Made by a program: the position numbers and the translations under genes. A DNA stretch of 64,000 bases from Flavobacteriaceae bacterium (GTDB taxonomy: Bacteria; Bacteroidota; Bacteroidia; Flavobacteriales; Flavobacteriaceae): assembly GCA_004762155.1 (NCBI GenBank), contig SIHP01000003.1, positions 186,001 through 250,000 of the forward strand, given 5' to 3'. The notes beneath the pieces are model-generated. The model did not search any database. It was not told where the DNA came from and saw only the letters and a program-made list of their open reading frames with translations. Position 1 is the first letter of the stretch. Each line of letters opens with the position of its first letter. Below, one piece after another: positions 9,421 through 18,322 of the stretch.

Positions 9421-10752
9421 ATGAAAAACCTTTACAATACATTATTTCTAAACACTAAATTCTTTTACTACTTAGCAATTATAGCATTGTTGTTTGTTGT
9501 AGGTTTTTTTGCGCCTATATTTTTCGATATTGCAAAAATCTTATTATTTATTTTAGTTGCCTTAACTTTTATAGATATTTTTTTATTGTATAATATTAAA
9601 GAGGGAGTAAGTTTAAAAAGGTTTTTACCAGAAAGGTTATCTAATGGAGACGACAACAAAATATCATTAGAGTTTAAAAGTTTTTATGCTTTTTCTATAA
9701 ATTTAAAGGTAATAGAAGAGCTACCACATCAATTTCAAAAAAGAGATTTCTTTTTTAAATTAAAATTAGATAATCAAAAAGAAAAAACAATTCATTACGA
9801 TCTAAAACCAAATGAAAGAGGAGTTTATGATTTTGGTAATGTTAATGTGTACACTAGTTCTCCGTTACAATTAGCAACTAAAAAATATGTTTTAGGAGAT
9901 GAGATACAATTAAAGTGTTATCCGTCTTTTTTAAGATTACAGGAATTTGATATAAAAGGGTTTACAAGTACTTCCTCTTATGGAGCTAAAAAAACACGAC
10001 GAATAGGGCATTCTTTGGAATTTGAACAAATAAAAGAATATGTTTCTGGAGATGATATTAGAACTTTAAATTGGAAAGCGACTGCAAAGAGAAACCAATT
10101 AATGGTTAATCAGTATGTTGAAGAGAAATCACAATCAGTATATTCTATTATTGATAAAGGACGCGTAATGCAAATGAGTTTTGAGGGCTTAACATTATTA
10201 GATTATGCTGTAAATGCAACCTTAGCTATTAGTAATGTTGTTTTAAAAAAACAAGATAAAGTAGGAATGTTATCTTTTTCTAAAAAATTAGAAGATTGGG
10301 TAGTTTCCGAACGTAGAAACTCTCAAATGAATTTAATTTCTGAAAGTTTATACAATATAAAAACAGATTTTTCTGAGTCTGATTTTAGTAAATTATATGC
10401 TGTAGTAAAAAGAAAAATTACTCAAAGAAGTTTGTTAATTATTTATACAAACTTTGAAACGATGGACGGTTTAAAAAGACAATTACCATATTTACGTGCT
10501 TTAGCAAAAAATCATTTATTATTAATTGTATTCTTTAAAAATACAGAGTTAAATACTTTAATTAATAAGAAAGTAGAAACTGTAGAAGACCTTTATGATA
10601 CTGTTATAGCTGAAAAGTTTATGTATGAAAAAAAGCAGATTGTAAATGAGCTTAAAAAATACGGAATACAATCTGTATTAACAGAACCTGGGAATTTAAC
10701 AGGTAATACCATCAATAAGTATTTAGACATAAAATCGAGAGGTCTTTTTTAA
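9421..10752 (+). CDS. DUF58 domain protein (von Willebrand-type partner of MoxR)
   Basis: 443 residues. Two membrane helices lie within the first 60 residues, followed by a beta domain and the DUF58 signature EYVSGDDIRTLNWKATAKRNQLMVNQY near residues 200-230. The C-terminal half has a vWA-like fold with a degenerate metal site (SIIDKG rather than DxSxS). It is the standard neighbour of MoxR. Its stop codon overlaps the first base pairs of the intergenic element at 10747. Confidence 0.9.
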   Translation: MKNLYNTLFLNTKFFYYLAIIALLFVVGFFAPIFFDIAKILLFILVALTFIDIFLLYNIKEGVSLKRFLPERLSNGDDNKISLEFKSFYAFSINLKVIEELPHQFQKRDFFFKLKLDNQKEKTIHYDLKPNERGVYDFGNVNVYTSSPLQLATKKYVLGDEIQLKCYPSFLRLQEFDIKGFTSTSSYGAKKTRRIGHSLEFEQIKEYVSGDDIRTLNWKATAKRNQLMVNQYVEEKSQSVYSIIDKGRVMQMSFEGLTLLDYAVNATLAISNVVLKKQDKVGMLSFSKKLEDWVVSERRNSQMNLISESLYNIKTDFSESDFSKLYAVVKRKITQRSLLIIYTNFETMDGLKRQLPYLRALAKNHLLLIVFFKNTELNTLINKKVETVEDLYDTVIAEKFMYEKKQIVNELKKYGIQSVLTEPGNLTGNTINKYLDIKSRGLF

Positions 10753-10854
10753 TCGCAGTGCGATAGCCAAGGCTTTAATTGATTGATAGCTAAATCGAAA
10801 AGTAAAAATAATTTTCTAAAACACCTCGTATACTTAGATCGAGGAAATTTATTA
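10747..10854. repeat. Intergenic structured repeat element, copy A
   Basis: About 107 bp that recur, with many substitutions, at 46004-46110. Shared blocks in order: TTTTAATCGC, GCGATAGCCAAGG, AATCGAAAAGTAAAAA, an ACCTC...CGAGGAAA stem. A 5-bp hairpin with 3-base loop (10752-10764) opens the element and includes the last base of the DUF58 stop codon. A second stem pairs CCTCG (10824-10828) with CGAGG (10840-10844). The 20-base segment between the second and third shared blocks differs in sequence but not in length. No transposase or coding potential is seen. Confidence 0.7.
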
Positions 10855-10894
10855 TATATTAGCTTCAATTAACCAAAAAAACTAAAAAATTTGT

Positions 10895-11242
10895 ATGAGT
10901 AATTTAAAATTAAAATTAAAAAGAATAGATCCTGTTAAATATGGTATTATTACAGGTGCAACTATGGCATTGTTAACGTTTATAATGTTAACAATTGCAT
11001 TCTTATTTACATCGTTAATCGGTTTAGGTCTTGGATCTGCAGGTGCTGGATATGGAGCTTTAGGAATTCTAGGAGGTGGAATTGTAGGTGTAATTTTAGG
11101 GCCAATTATATATTTTATTGTAGGATTTATTTTCGGTTGGTTAGGAACTATAATATTAAATTTTATCTTATCCAAAACTGGAGGTTTAGATATTGAGTTT
11201 GAAAAAACAGGTTTAGATATTCAAAGAATAGGAGAAGAGTAA
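10895..11242 (+). CDS. Small two-helix membrane protein (DUF3566-like)
   Basis: 115 residues. The start MSNLKLKLKRIDPVKYG resembles the RIDP motif that precedes the first helix in DUF3566 proteins. Two glycine-rich membrane helices follow (about 18-45 and 55-95) and a short acidic cytoplasmic tail. It is preceded by the intergenic element and followed by a strong terminator, so it appears to be a single-gene unit. Function unknown. Confidence 0.65.
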   Translation: MSNLKLKLKRIDPVKYGIITGATMALLTFIMLTIAFLFTSLIGLGLGSAGAGYGALGILGGGIVGVILGPIIYFIVGFIFGWLGTIILNFILSKTGGLDIEFEKTGLDIQRIGEE

Positions 11243-11262
11243 ACTTTTGTTAAAAGAGATAA

Positions 11263-11294
11263 AAAAAGCGAGATTTTAATAAATCTCGCTTTTT
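11263..11294. terminator. Bidirectional intrinsic terminator
   Basis: A perfect 14-bp stem (11263-11276 with 11281-11294; core AGCGAGATTT/AAATCTCGCT) around a 4-base loop, flanked by A and T runs. It lies between two convergent genes and can serve both. Confidence 0.88.
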
Positions 11295-11312
11295 AATTTT
11301 TACAAAATATAT

Positions 11313-11768
11313 TTACTTTTTCAAGTAGGTTTTATTTCCATTTGAGTTAATGTAATATTTACCGCCTTTTGGACCTTGATAAATTTTTCGTCCTTTACTA
11401 TCTTTTCCTATAGTTTTATCACTTGAGGTATTGGTTTTGTTAACTACTTTTTTTGTATTTGAAGTAGCTTTCTTTTTAGTTGTTTTTTTATCAGCTTTTG
11501 TGGCAGTCTTTTTAGAAGTAGTGCTAATTTTATTTTTGTTTGTTGAAGCTTTTGTTTTGGTACTTTTTTTAGTTGTCTTACTAGCTTTTGTAGTAGTATT
11601 TTTAGAAGTAGTACTAACTTTCTTTTTGTTTGTTGATGATTTTGCTTTTTTAGCCTTTTTAGTTTTGGTTGTTTTTGTAGTCTTTTTTGTTGTTTCCTGT
11701 GAAAGAACAGTAGTTGTACTAGCTAAAAATATTAATGTGAATAAAGTAAATTTTAAAAATTGTCTCAT
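11313..11768 (-). CDS. Secreted Lys/Thr-rich low-complexity protein with C-terminal PBCV-type basic adaptor motif
   Basis: 151 residues. A signal peptide ends near residue 23 (VLSQ). Residues 25-115 are almost entirely K, T, S, A and N, including near repeats of STNKKKVSTTSKNT and STNKNKISTTSKKT. The last 30 residues, from GKDSKGRKIYQGPKGGKYY onward, resemble the short basic adaptor module described in Chlorella virus proteins and widely seen in bacterial secreted proteins. The charge suggests binding to an anionic polymer such as polysaccharide or DNA; this is inference. The complementary strand has a long open frame caused by the repeats. Confidence 0.7.
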   Translation of the reverse strand: MRQFLKFTLFTLIFLASTTTVLSQETTKKTTKTTKTKKAKKAKSSTNKKKVSTTSKNTTTKASKTTKKSTKTKASTNKNKISTTSKKTATKADKKTTKKKATSNTKKVVNKTNTSSDKTIGKDSKGRKIYQGPKGGKYYINSNGNKTYLKK

Positions 11769-11777
11769 AGAGTTTAA

Positions 11778-14096
11778 TTATTGATTCATAATAATGTCAA
11801 AAACCAACTTTTTGGTAAGTTGTTTACCGTTGGCTACCTCTTTAATAGACCCAAAAGTGACTACAAAGTCACAACCATTTTTAAAATTAGAACAACCGTA
11901 AGCAGATTTTCCTTTCAACACTGTTCCTTTTTTACATTTCGGACAGGTGATTTTTTCTGGAATATCACCCGACTTTTTTTCAGATTGATTCGCAGTTTGT
12001 TTTGGTTCTAATTTTAAATTAAAAACATCATCAAAACGAACCAAACCTTCAGTTTTAATATCGTTTTGTTTAAAACCTTTAAGATTAGTTGTGCATCCTT
12101 TGTCTAACAAACGGATTAATTGATTTTCAGATACTTTCTTACCTAAGAATTCAAAAGGTAATTTAAAATTACATCCTTCTTTATAAGCACTACAACCAAA
12201 AGCCGACTTTCCTTTTAATAATTGTCCTTTTTTACATTTCGGACATGTTTGACCTGAAACAGATTTCTTAGTAGTTTTCTTCTTGCTGGTTTTAGGAGCA
12301 CTTACTTTTACATTATTTTCAGAAGAAAGACGAACTGTTTTTTTATTAGAGCGAACCTCATAAACCAGTTGGTCTACCATCTTCTTCATGTTATTTATAA
12401 AGCTTCCAGCATTGTATTCACCTCGTTCAATTTCTTTCAAGCGTTTTTCCCAAAGACCAGTTAATTCAGCTGATTTTAATAATTCATTATCAATTAAATC
12501 AATTAAATCAATTCCTGTTTTCGTTGGGATTACTAATTTCTTTTGACGTTCAATATATTTTCTACGGAATAAGGTTTCAATAATACTAGCACGAGTAGAA
12601 GGTCTTCCAATTCCGTTTTCCTTCATTAATTCACGCATTTCATCATCGTCAACTTGTTTTCCAGCAGTTTCCATAGCTCTCAATAAACTAGCTTCTGTAT
12701 AATTACGAGGAGGTTTGGTTTCTTTTTCTAAAAAACTAGGTTCATGCGGTCCTTTTTCACCTTTTACAAAGGTTGGTAACACATTTTGGTCAGAAGCTTT
12801 TTTTGTTGTTATTCCATGTGTAAATACAACACGCCAACCTTTGGTAAGTATTTCTTTACCAGTTGTTTTAAAAGAAACAGTATCCGCTTTACCAATAACA
12901 GCAGTATTGGCAATATCACTATCTGGATAAAAAACAGCTATAAACCTACGTGTTATTATGTCATAAACTTGTTGCTGATTGTATTGTAAGTTTGTTTGAA
13001 TTCCTGTAGGAATAATTGCGTGGTGATCTGTAACTTTTTTATCATTAAAAACCGAAGATGATTTTTTTATCTTTTTTCCCAATAAAGGGTGAGTAAGTTC
13101 GCTATAATCGGTTAATTTCCTTAAAATACCTTCAACTTTAGGGTATACATCATTTGGTAAAAAAGTAGTATCAACCCTTGGATAGGTAACTACTTTCATT
13201 TCATATAACTTTTGAACCAATTTTAAAGTTTCATCCGCAGAAAAACCAAATTTATTATTACAGTATACTTGTAATCCTGTTAAATCAAATAATTTGGGAG
13301 CATATTCTTTTCCCTTTTTTTTAGTTACTGAAGTAATTTCAAAATCACTTTCTTTAACTTTATTCGCAAAAGCTTGTCCTTCTTCTTTCTTTAAAAAACG
13401 ACCTTCCTCACAATTAAAATTGGTATTTCTATACGTTGTTTGTAATTCCCAATAAGGTTGGGGCTTAAAATCCTGAATTTCTTTATAACGAGAAACCAGC
13501 ATTGCTAAAGTAGGTGTTTGTACACGACCAACAGACAATACTTGTTTATAACCACCAAATTTTACAGTATACAAACGTGTAGCATTTAAGCCTAATAACC
13601 AATCACCAATAGCTCGAGAATAACCTGCATAAAATAAGTTATCATAAGTTTCATTGGTTTTTAAGTTGTTAAAACCTTCTTTAATTGCTTCTTCTGTAAG
13701 AGAAGAAATCCATAAACGTTGTATTTTACCAGTATATCCAGCTTGGTTAATAACCCAACGTTGTATCAATTCTCCTTCTTGACCCGCATCCCCACAATTA
13801 ATTACAATATCTGCTTTGTCAAATAAACTTTTAACAATATTAAATTGTTTTTGAATACCGTTATCGTCTGTTACCTTAGTAGAAAATTTTTCAGGAAGCA
13901 TTGGTAAATTATTCAAATCCCAACTTTTCCAATGAGGTTTATAGTCTTTAGGTTCTAAAAGTGTACATAAATGACCAAATGTATAGGTAACAGCATAGCC
14001 ATTTCCTTCGAAATATCCATCTCGTTTAGTGTTGGCTCCCAAAATATTAGCAATTTCTCTTGCTACACTTGGCTTTTCTGCAATACATACTTTCAT
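11778..14096 (-). CDS. topB: DNA topoisomerase III-type (type IA) with two C-terminal zinc fingers
   Basis: 772 residues from the ATG at 14096 (MKVCIAEKPSVAREIA), which is the conserved start; a frame to 14138 is longer but unconserved. The TOPRIM domain is N-terminal, with DAGQEGELI near residue 105. The active-site Tyr lies in VTYPRVDTTFLP near residue 322. RPSTRASIIE is another family motif. Two tandem C-terminal zinc fingers start with TCPKCKKG and end with GCS...GCxF. It relaxes or decatenates single-stranded regions. No plasmid or ICE genes surround it, so it is taken as the chromosomal copy. Confidence 0.9.
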   Translation of the reverse strand: MKVCIAEKPSVAREIANILGANTKRDGYFEGNGYAVTYTFGHLCTLLEPKDYKPHWKSWDLNNLPMLPEKFSTKVTDDNGIQKQFNIVKSLFDKADIVINCGDAGQEGELIQRWVINQAGYTGKIQRLWISSLTEEAIKEGFNNLKTNETYDNLFYAGYSRAIGDWLLGLNATRLYTVKFGGYKQVLSVGRVQTPTLAMLVSRYKEIQDFKPQPYWELQTTYRNTNFNCEEGRFLKKEEGQAFANKVKESDFEITSVTKKKGKEYAPKLFDLTGLQVYCNNKFGFSADETLKLVQKLYEMKVVTYPRVDTTFLPNDVYPKVEGILRKLTDYSELTHPLLGKKIKKSSSVFNDKKVTDHHAIIPTGIQTNLQYNQQQVYDIITRRFIAVFYPDSDIANTAVIGKADTVSFKTTGKEILTKGWRVVFTHGITTKKASDQNVLPTFVKGEKGPHEPSFLEKETKPPRNYTEASLLRAMETAGKQVDDDEMRELMKENGIGRPSTRASIIETLFRRKYIERQKKLVIPTKTGIDLIDLIDNELLKSAELTGLWEKRLKEIERGEYNAGSFINNMKKMVDQLVYEVRSNKKTVRLSSENNVKVSAPKTSKKKTTKKSVSGQTCPKCKKGQLLKGKSAFGCSAYKEGCNFKLPFEFLGKKVSENQLIRLLDKGCTTNLKGFKQNDIKTEGLVRFDDVFNLKLEPKQTANQSEKKSGDIPEKITCPKCKKGTVLKGKSAYGCSNFKNGCDFVVTFGSIKEVANGKQLTKKLVFDIIMNQ

Positions 14097-14224
14097 TGAT
14101 GCTCTTTTTACATGCCGAAAATAGTAAAATGTGCACAATATTTTTTTTTAAACGCGTTATTTATTTATACTTATAATTTTTTAAGTATTTTAGACAAATT
14201 TAATCCCTTAAACAATAAAGTATT

Positions 14225-14668
14225 ATGAAAAATATTTTTACGATTGCAGTTTTCTTATTAACATCCATTTCAACATTCTCTCAAATCGAGTTAGTTGAGA
14301 CATCAAAAACAGAAGTTATTTCTCAAGTGAGTTATGTGTATTTAGAAAAGAAAGGAGAGAGTGATTACAACTTCTTTTACAAGAATATGAATTCTGTTTC
14401 ACATGAATATGTGAGTTTTTCTTTTAAAAATATAGATAATGATGTAGATAAATTATATCAAATTTTATCAAATGGTTTTAAGGAAGTTCCAAGAGACCCT
14501 CTTAAAATGAAGGCAAATGGAGAAATTGTATGGTTAAAATATACATATGATTCTTTAGATAGTTCTGTAACATTAACTGTTGAACAATATGTAAGTACAG
14601 ATCCTGAAATTAAAACAGTTTCTAGACCTTTAACATCAGAAGACGTTAATAAGTTATTTAATAAATAA
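14225..14668 (+). CDS. Small secreted protein, unknown function
   Basis: 147 residues with a signal peptide cleaved near residue 19 (STFSQ). The mature part is about 125 residues of mixed beta and alpha sequence with no cysteine. I do not recognise a family. It is monocistronic, divergent from the topoisomerase and closed by a very long hairpin terminator. A periplasmic or secreted location is the only inference offered. Confidence 0.6.
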   Translation: MKNIFTIAVFLLTSISTFSQIELVETSKTEVISQVSYVYLEKKGESDYNFFYKNMNSVSHEYVSFSFKNIDNDVDKLYQILSNGFKEVPRDPLKMKANGEIVWLKYTYDSLDSSVTLTVEQYVSTDPEIKTVSRPLTSEDVNKLFNK

Positions 14669-14683
14669 ACTAAGGTTTATAAC

Positions 14684-14730
14684 AAGACATAAAAAAAGCT
14701 GCACATATTGTGCAGCTTTTTTTATGTCTT
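14684..14730. terminator. Very long perfect hairpin terminator
   Basis: Arms of 22 bp with no mismatch (14684-14705 and 14709-14730) and a 3-base loop TAT. The core AGCTGCACA/TGTGCAGCT is flanked by seven A and seven T. It separates convergent genes and works in both directions. Confidence 0.9.
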
Positions 14731-14743
14731 ATAATTTATACTA

Positions 14744-16573
14744 TTATGCTAAAGATTGCATATTTACTAATTTAAAATATTCTCCTTTTTTAGTTAGCAA
14801 TTCTTCGTGTTTTCCTTGTTCAACAATTTTACCTTTTCTTAGCACAATGATTTTGTCAGCTTTTTGAATAGTAGATAAACGATGTGCAATAACTATAGAT
14901 GTCCTATTTTCCATCATTTTTTCTAAAGATACCTGTACTATTTGTTCACTTTCAGTGTCCAAAGCAGAAGTAGCTTCATCTAGTATCATAATAGGAGGAT
15001 TTTTTAAAACTGCTCTTGCAATACATAAACGTTGTTGTTGTCCACCAGAAAGTGAATTACCACCATCTCCAATATTTGTTTCATATTGGTTTGGTAATTC
15101 TTTAATGAATTCATGAGCATTGGCAATAATAGCAGCATTTAAAACATCTTTTTCGTTTGTGGTTTCAATACCAAGAGCTAAATTATTTTTAACGGAATCG
15201 TTAAACAAAATAGAATCTTGGGCAACAATTCCCATTAAGCCTCTTAAAGATTTTTTAGTGATATCTTTAATATCAACACCATCAATTTTAATAGTTCCTT
15301 CATTTACATCATAAAAACGAGTAATAAGATTAGCTAAAGTAGATTTTCCACTACCAGATTGACCAACTAAAGCAACAGTTTCTCCTTTATTTATAGTTAA
15401 AGAAAAGTTTTCTAGTACATAATCATCTTTATATTTAAAAGAAATATTTTCAAAAGAGATTGTTTTGTCAAAACTAAGTTTTTGTAAAGCATTTTCTTTG
15501 TCTATAATAGTATTCTCTGTTTCCAGAATTTCTAAAATTCTTTCCGCAGAAGCATCTCCTTTTTGAATGTTAGAATATGCGGTAGCAATAGCTTTTGCAG
15601 GATTTAACACCAAGTAAAATAAACCGATATACCCAAAGAATTGTTGAGGAGTTATTTCACTATTTCCACTTAAAACTAGTTTACCTCCATACCATAGAAT
15701 AGCAATGATTGTAGTAACACCTAAAAACTCACTCATAGGAGAAGCTAGTGTTTTTCTGTGGATAACTTTAGTCATTAAATTTCTATACTTTTTAGTAGAG
15801 TCATTAAATTTTTTCTCAATATTGGCTTCTGCATTAAAACCTTTAATAACTCTTAAACCTGTTAATGTTTCTTCTATAAAAGATAAAAAATTGCCATTTT
15901 CTTGTTGTGCTAATAATGATTTTGCTTTTAACTTTTTACTAATAGATGATATTATAAATCCAGATACAGGTAATAAAATAAAAACAAATAAAGTAAGTTT
16001 AGCACTTATAGCAAACATAGACCCTAGTGTAAAAATGATAGTTAAAGGTTCACGAACAATGGTTTCTAAGGAAGTTAAAAAAGAGTTTTCAACTTCTTTA
16101 ACATCTGATGTCATTCTAGCAATAGTATCACCTTTTCTTTTTTCTGAAAAATAGGCAATAGGTAATTCTAAAATCTTAGCATATAAAGCATCTCTTATGT
16201 CTTTTACAACTCCATTTCTTAAAAAAGCTAATATGTACGAAGCAAAATAGCGGAAAAGGTTTTTGAAAAAGAATAAAAAGAAAGAAAGAAAACAAATAAA
16301 AAGAAGTGCACTTTCTATTCCACCGCTTTCAATCATTAGTGTTACTCTATAGTTTAAAGAATTTTGAACATAATCTGAAATAGAAGTGATCCCTTCGTAT
16401 TTTGGCTCAATAAAACTTTTTTCTGTTTGACCAAATAATATACCCAAAACTGGGATAAAACCTAAAACAGATAATACATTAAATACAGCATACAAAATAT
16501 TAAAGATAATATTTAAAATGGCATATTTTTTATAGGGTTTAGCGTATGCTAAGATTTTTTTAAAATGATTCAT
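14744..16573 (-). CDS. ABC exporter, MsbA-like half transporter
   Basis: 609 residues: an N-terminal domain with six membrane helices (about 1-320) fused to a nucleotide-binding domain. Walker A GQSGSGKST near residue 400, signature LSGGQQQRLCIARAV near 505, Walker B PIMILDEATSALD near 530 and switch AHRLST near 560 are all intact. The family exports lipids, lipid A core or peptides as a homodimer. It is the last gene of a minus-strand run with a phosphohexomutase and a glycosyltransferase, which favours an envelope glycolipid substrate, but this is not decisive. Confidence 0.88.
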   Translation of the reverse strand: MNHFKKILAYAKPYKKYAILNIIFNILYAVFNVLSVLGFIPVLGILFGQTEKSFIEPKYEGITSISDYVQNSLNYRVTLMIESGGIESALLFICFLSFFLFFFKNLFRYFASYILAFLRNGVVKDIRDALYAKILELPIAYFSEKRKGDTIARMTSDVKEVENSFLTSLETIVREPLTIIFTLGSMFAISAKLTLFVFILLPVSGFIISSISKKLKAKSLLAQQENGNFLSFIEETLTGLRVIKGFNAEANIEKKFNDSTKKYRNLMTKVIHRKTLASPMSEFLGVTTIIAILWYGGKLVLSGNSEITPQQFFGYIGLFYLVLNPAKAIATAYSNIQKGDASAERILEILETENTIIDKENALQKLSFDKTISFENISFKYKDDYVLENFSLTINKGETVALVGQSGSGKSTLANLITRFYDVNEGTIKIDGVDIKDITKKSLRGLMGIVAQDSILFNDSVKNNLALGIETTNEKDVLNAAIIANAHEFIKELPNQYETNIGDGGNSLSGGQQQRLCIARAVLKNPPIMILDEATSALDTESEQIVQVSLEKMMENRTSIVIAHRLSTIQKADKIIVLRKGKIVEQGKHEELLTKKGEYFKLVNMQSLA

Positions 16574-16579
16574 GTAACT

Positions 16580-18289
16580 TTATAAGTTCATTTCTTTAAT
16601 AATTCGCTGGATTTTAGTGTCTAATTCCAACTCAATTTCTTTTGCTTTATCTGTAGAATTTAAAGAAGTATTTACACTAAAATAAAATTTAATTTTAGGT
16701 TCTGTTCCACTAGGTCTGCAAGCAATTCTTGTCCCTTTTTCTGTTTCGTATATTAAAACGTTAGATTTAGGTATTTCAATAGTTATCTCTTCACCTGTTA
16801 TTAAATTCTTTTTTACGGATGCTTGATAATCGTATAAGAAATTTACTTTTTCTCCATCAATTTCAGTAATAGGACTATTACGGAAGTCAGTCATCATTTG
16901 TTTTATCTCTTGAGCTCCATCCATTCCTTTTTTAACTAAAGAAATTAAATGTTCTTTATATAAATTATTGTCTACATATATATTAAGTAACTCATTATAA
17001 AAAGAACTGTTATTTGCTTTTGCAGCAGCTGCAATTTCACAAGCTAGTAGGGTAGAAGTAACGGCATCTTTATCGCGAACAAAATCGCCAACCATATAAC
17101 CAAAACTTTCTTCTCCACCACCAATAAATTCTTGGTTTGGGAAGTCTTTTATCATTTTAGCAATCCATTTAAAACCAGTTAAACCAATTTTAGTTTCAAC
17201 GCCATAACGAGTAGCAATTTCTTTAACTAAGTTCGTAGACACTATTGTTGAACCTACAAATTGATTTCCATTTAACTGACCTTCTTTTTTCCATTGTTTA
17301 ATTAAGAAATCAGTCATTACTGCCATTGTTTGATTTCCGTTTAACAATTTCATATTTCCATCTAAATCACGAACAGCAATTCCTAATCTATCAGAATCAG
17401 GATCAGTACCAATAACAATATCAGCATTTACTTTATCTGCTAAGTCAACAGCCATTTTTAATGCAGCAGGTTCTTCTGGATTTGGTGATTTTACAGTTGG
17501 GAAATCTCCATTTGGTTCTGCTTGTTCTTCAACAATATGTACTTGTGTATAACCAGCTTGTTTTAAAACTTCAGGAATTAACTTTATAGAAGTTCCATGT
17601 AATGAAGTAAAAACAATTTTTAAGTCCTCACGACCTTTAATATCAAAAGTTCCGCTTTTAATAGAAGCTTTCCAAAAGGCATCATCTACTTCATTACCAA
17701 CATAACTAACTAAATCATCATTATTATTAAAGTTTATATCACTAAAATCTAATGAATTTACTTCTGTAATAATAGCTTTATCTTCTGGCGGTACAATTTG
17801 TCCTCCATCTTGCCAATATACTTTATAACCATTGTACTCTGGTGGGTTATGAGAAGCTGTTAATACAATACCAGCTTTACAGTTTAAATGATTTACAGCA
17901 AAAGATAATTCTGGAGTAGGACGTAAGTCTTCAAAAATATAGACTTTTATATTGTTAGCAGTAAAAACGTCTGCTACTAACTTAGCAAACTCTTTACTAT
18001 TGTGTCGGCAATCATAAGCAATAACCACTTTAATTTCTTCATTCGGAAATTGTAGGTTTAGATAATTACTTAAACCTTGAGTAGCTTTTCCTAGTGTATA
18101 TTTATTAATTCTATTAGTACCAGCACCCATTATGCCTCGCATTCCACCAGTACCAAACTCTGTATCTTTATAAAACCTATCAGCTAAATCATCAGCATTA
18201 ATATCTATTAATTGTTTAACTTCAATTTGAGTTTGATTATCAAAAACGTCAGATAGCCATTCAGTAGCTTTTGTTGTAATTTCTTTCAT
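16580..18289 (-). CDS. Phosphoglucomutase/phosphomannomutase family phosphohexomutase
   Basis: 569 residues, as in PgcA-type enzymes. Early FGTGGMRGIMGAGTNRIN motif, catalytic serine loop LTASHNPPEYNGYKV near residue 145, metal-binding DPDSDRLGIAVR near residue 300, sugar loop GGGEESFGYMVGDFVRDKD near residue 390, and phosphate-binding CRPSGTEPKIKFY near residue 525. It interconverts hexose 1- and 6-phosphates for polysaccharide precursors. It is six bases upstream of the ABC exporter gene. Glucose versus mannose preference cannot be set from sequence alone. Confidence 0.92.
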   Translation of the reverse strand: MKEITTKATEWLSDVFDNQTQIEVKQLIDINADDLADRFYKDTEFGTGGMRGIMGAGTNRINKYTLGKATQGLSNYLNLQFPNEEIKVVIAYDCRHNSKEFAKLVADVFTANNIKVYIFEDLRPTPELSFAVNHLNCKAGIVLTASHNPPEYNGYKVYWQDGGQIVPPEDKAIITEVNSLDFSDINFNNNDDLVSYVGNEVDDAFWKASIKSGTFDIKGREDLKIVFTSLHGTSIKLIPEVLKQAGYTQVHIVEEQAEPNGDFPTVKSPNPEEPAALKMAVDLADKVNADIVIGTDPDSDRLGIAVRDLDGNMKLLNGNQTMAVMTDFLIKQWKKEGQLNGNQFVGSTIVSTNLVKEIATRYGVETKIGLTGFKWIAKMIKDFPNQEFIGGGEESFGYMVGDFVRDKDAVTSTLLACEIAAAAKANNSSFYNELLNIYVDNNLYKEHLISLVKKGMDGAQEIKQMMTDFRNSPITEIDGEKVNFLYDYQASVKKNLITGEEITIEIPKSNVLIYETEKGTRIACRPSGTEPKIKFYFSVNTSLNSTDKAKEIELELDTKIQRIIKEMNL

Positions 18290-18322
18290 AATTTTTATAT
18301 AAAGTTTGTAAAGATAGGAGTT

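Noticed and set aside
10747..10854. Insertion sequence remnant
   Set aside because: No transposase fragment or target site duplication can be seen at either copy; kept instead as a structured repeat.
10882..11175. Minus-strand gene antisense to the small membrane protein
   Set aside because: Proline- and isoleucine-rich shadow of a glycine-rich helix gene.
11431..11784. Long plus-strand reading frame rich in V, F and L
   Set aside because: It is the antisense of the K/T-rich repeat gene; A-rich repeat codons read backwards give hydrophobic low complexity without a plausible start or homology.
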